Positions 63,981 to 64,000 of a DNA stretch of 64,000 nt are shown piece after piece. A program made the translations under genes and the position numbers. Where the stretch lies: contig NZ_JAAXMM010000009.1 in the NCBI RefSeq assembly GCF_012276985.1, positions 209,988 to 273,987 of the forward strand, read 5' to 3'. The notes beneath the pieces were generated by a model. That model saw only the letters and a list, made by a program, of their open reading frames with translations. It ran no database searches and was not told the DNA's origin. Within the stretch, counting starts at the first letter, position 1. Each line of letters begins with the position of its first letter. The DNA comes from Agrobacterium sp. a22-2. Its GTDB lineage: Bacteria > Pseudomonadota > Alphaproteobacteria > Rhizobiales > Rhizobiaceae.

Positions 63981-64000
63981 GGCGGCGGGAGAGGTTTGCT

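Overview
The window reads as a chromosomal segment of an alphaproteobacterium of the Rhizobiaceae (Rhizobium/Agrobacterium-like). The evidence is a complete ccoNOQP-ccoGHIS (fixNOQP-fixGHIS) set with FNR/FixK boxes, a divergent hemN-fnrN pair, the acpXL-fabZ-fabF2-fabF1-adh-lpxXL cluster for very-long-chain acylation of lipid A, an ATP12 family protein, high GC, and palindromic intergenic repeats typical of the group. No tRNA, rRNA, CRISPR array, IS element or phage gene was recognised.

Layout. 1-4.7 kb: a sugar ABC transporter (two permeases, binding protein) divergent from its LacI-type regulator. 4.8-6.3 kb: gnd. 6.4-18.3 kb: high-affinity cbb3 oxidase structural and assembly genes, interrupted on the opposite strand by an unusual subtilase-like/TPR gene with a membrane-anchored partner, then hemerythrin-like and PAS proteins. 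18.4-23.9 kb: lipid A very-long-chain fatty acid cluster, including a ketosynthase homologue without its catalytic cysteine. 24-26.3 kb: hemN and fnrN sharing one anaerobox, so FnrN probably drives hemN, ccoNOQP and ccoGHIS under low oxygen.

26.9-52.6 kb is mostly cobalamin synthesis: cobD-cobC-cobB-cobA, cbiD-cobK, cobM, a CbiG-CobJ fusion, cobI, cobL, cobH, a CbiX-type chelatase, and a second operon (small membrane protein, cobP, cobW, cobN, yefM-yoeB, cobO, EamA) behind a cobalamin riboswitch. The gene set is mixed: aerobic-type CobN with CbiD, CbiG and CbiX, which are hallmarks of the anaerobic route, and no CobG or CobF in the window. Long palindromic repeats lie between these genes and, strikingly, in frame inside cobJ and cobN. 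Unrelated genes (cheD, nucleoside hydrolase, GFA protein, TSUP exporter, two toxin-antitoxin pairs) are interspersed.

52.6-64 kb: a lipoprotein, ATP12 chaperone, HAD phosphatase, pseudouridine synthase, CrcB, a HemG-like flavodoxin, copper-handling proteins, then a tandem glycine riboswitch controlling gcvT-gcvH-gcvP, with a palindromic repeat at the end acting as a likely terminator.
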